From the IMG/VR virus record IMGVR_UViG_3300047170_000117, positions 1 to 29,339 of that record: a DNA stretch of 29,339 bases; one strand, written 5' to 3'. Numbering within the stretch: position 1 is the stretch's first letter; every line of letters begins with the position of its first letter. A program made the translations under genes and the position numbers. Shown here piece by piece: positions 28,881-29,339 of this stretch. Under the pieces are notes generated by a model that was given only the letters and a program-made list of their open reading frames with translations, made no database searches and was not told the DNA's origin. Origin of the DNA: a virus.

Positions 28881-29339
28881 TTGACGTTACCCATACTTGC
28901 GTATGTGCATCGGCTTGTCGACGGTTCCGGGCGTGTGCGCCATTGCACGCGGCGCCGGGGTTATCCGCGTGTCGATTTGCCCGGCCTTCCTGGCTCGGTG
29001 GAATTCATGGCCGCCTATCTGGCCGCGATGGGCAGCGCACCCGCGCCCGGCGAAACGGCCGACGCCATCCCCGGCAGCCTGGCCGCGCTGGTGCGGAGCT
29101 ATTGCGCCAGTCCGGAGTACGGGCAGCTCGCCGCCGTGACGCGCGAGACGTACCGGAACCGCATGAACATGCTTTGCTGTTCGCATGGCAAGACGCCGGT
29201 GGCGGCGCTGTCGCGTGAGCAGGTGCGCGCGATCATGGGCGCCAAGGCGGCGACGCCGGCGATGGCCAATGGCTTGCTGAAGGTGCTGCGCATCCTGATG
29301 CGCCACGCGTTGGACGATGGCTGGCGGCGCGACGATCCG
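28881..29339 (+). CDS. int: Tyrosine recombinase / integrase (N-terminal part)
   Basis: The frame from TTG 28881 has a good Shine-Dalgarno (GAGGTG, 28867-28872) eight bases upstream and runs off the window. It begins LPILAYVHRLVDGSGRVRHC and RRRGYPRVDLPGLPGSVEFM, a typical N-terminus of alphaproteobacterial phage integrases (yvhr..DR.G..R.Y.RR.G....LPGlPGS.eF..AY). The core-binding domain follows: GSLAALVRSYCASPEYGQLA, then TRETYRNRMNML, PVAALSREQVRAIMGAKAAT and NGLLKVLRILMRHALDDGW. The catalytic R-H-R-Y residues lie beyond the window. Starting at ATG 29007 would remove the conserved first 42 residues. It would integrate the element by site-specific recombination, unlike Mu, which transposes. 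Confidence 0.88.
   Translation, partial: MTLPILAYVHRLVDGSGRVRHCTRRRGYPRVDLPGLPGSVEFMAAYLAAMGSAPAPGETADAIPGSLAALVRSYCASPEYGQLAAVTRETYRNRMNMLCCSHGKTPVAALSREQVRAIMGAKAATPAMANGLLKVLRILMRHALDDGWRRDDP

Noticed and set aside
1-29339. tRNA or rRNA genes
   Set aside because: I found no cloverleaf-like segment with a GTTCGA loop and acceptor pairing, nor rRNA-like sequence.

Overview
The window is GC-rich DNA with alphaproteobacterial character. The best hints are a CtrA-type DNA-binding domain, a DUF29 protein, a BrnT/BrnA module and a GH108 endolysin. A member of the Rhodospirillales/Acetobacteraceae is my best guess, by inference only. It holds most of the late half of a contractile-tailed (myovirus) prophage or phage-plasmid, followed by a lysogeny/maintenance/accessory region and the start of an integrase gene.

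Region 1 (1-12.4 kb, all + strand) is a Mu-type tail cluster in nearly the gene order of phage Mu: HK97-gp10-like completion protein, tail terminator (gp37 position), DUF2635 (gp38), sheath (gpL), tube (gpM), tail chaperone (gp41) with an out-of-frame extension, tape measure, DNA-circularisation protein gpN (here in two pieces), gpP hub, gp45 spike, gp46, gp47/J and gp48. Most genes overlap by 1-4 bases, which suggests translational coupling. Region 2 (12.4-20.1 kb) holds fibre and adsorption proteins, including one with an SGNH/GDSL esterase domain. Region 3 (20.2-22.5 kb) is a lysis cassette (coiled-coil membrane protein, GH108 endolysin, 3-TM holin) ending in a receiver-less CtrA-like regulator and an intrinsic terminator. 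Region 4 (22.7-25.0 kb) begins with a ParA ATPase and a ribbon-helix-helix protein, a plasmid-type partition pair, followed by small genes. Region 5 (25.0-28.6 kb) is mostly on the - strand: BrnTA, a five-gene unknown run and a secreted protein. At 28.88 kb a tyrosine recombinase begins and runs off the window.

The most unusual feature is a family of intergenic arrays of 7-bp units with the core ATCAC (top-strand unit YGATCAC). Five arrays are large inverted repeats: a left arm of GTGATCR heptads, a 30-50 bp spacer, and a right arm of YGATCAC heptads. They sit in the few gene junctions of the tail cluster that are not overlapping. Single-arm copies lie directly upstream of parA and in the - strand operon. 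Unspaced heptads with an ATCAC core, in direct and inverted orientation, are the DNA target of the RHH protein omega in the delta/omega partition system of plasmid pSM19035. Because this element encodes a ParA plus RHH pair, the arrays are candidate dispersed centromere and autoregulatory sites. The competing view is that they are a host-wide intergenic repeat family. One array interrupts the gpN homologue, leaving N- and C-terminal parts in the same reading frame.

How the genes work together: the + strand late operon builds the tail and fibres and lyses the cell, and stops at the terminator at 22.65 kb. The rest of the window would serve lysogenic maintenance (partition, toxin-antitoxin, integration). 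No head, terminase, replication or Mu transposase genes are inside the window.
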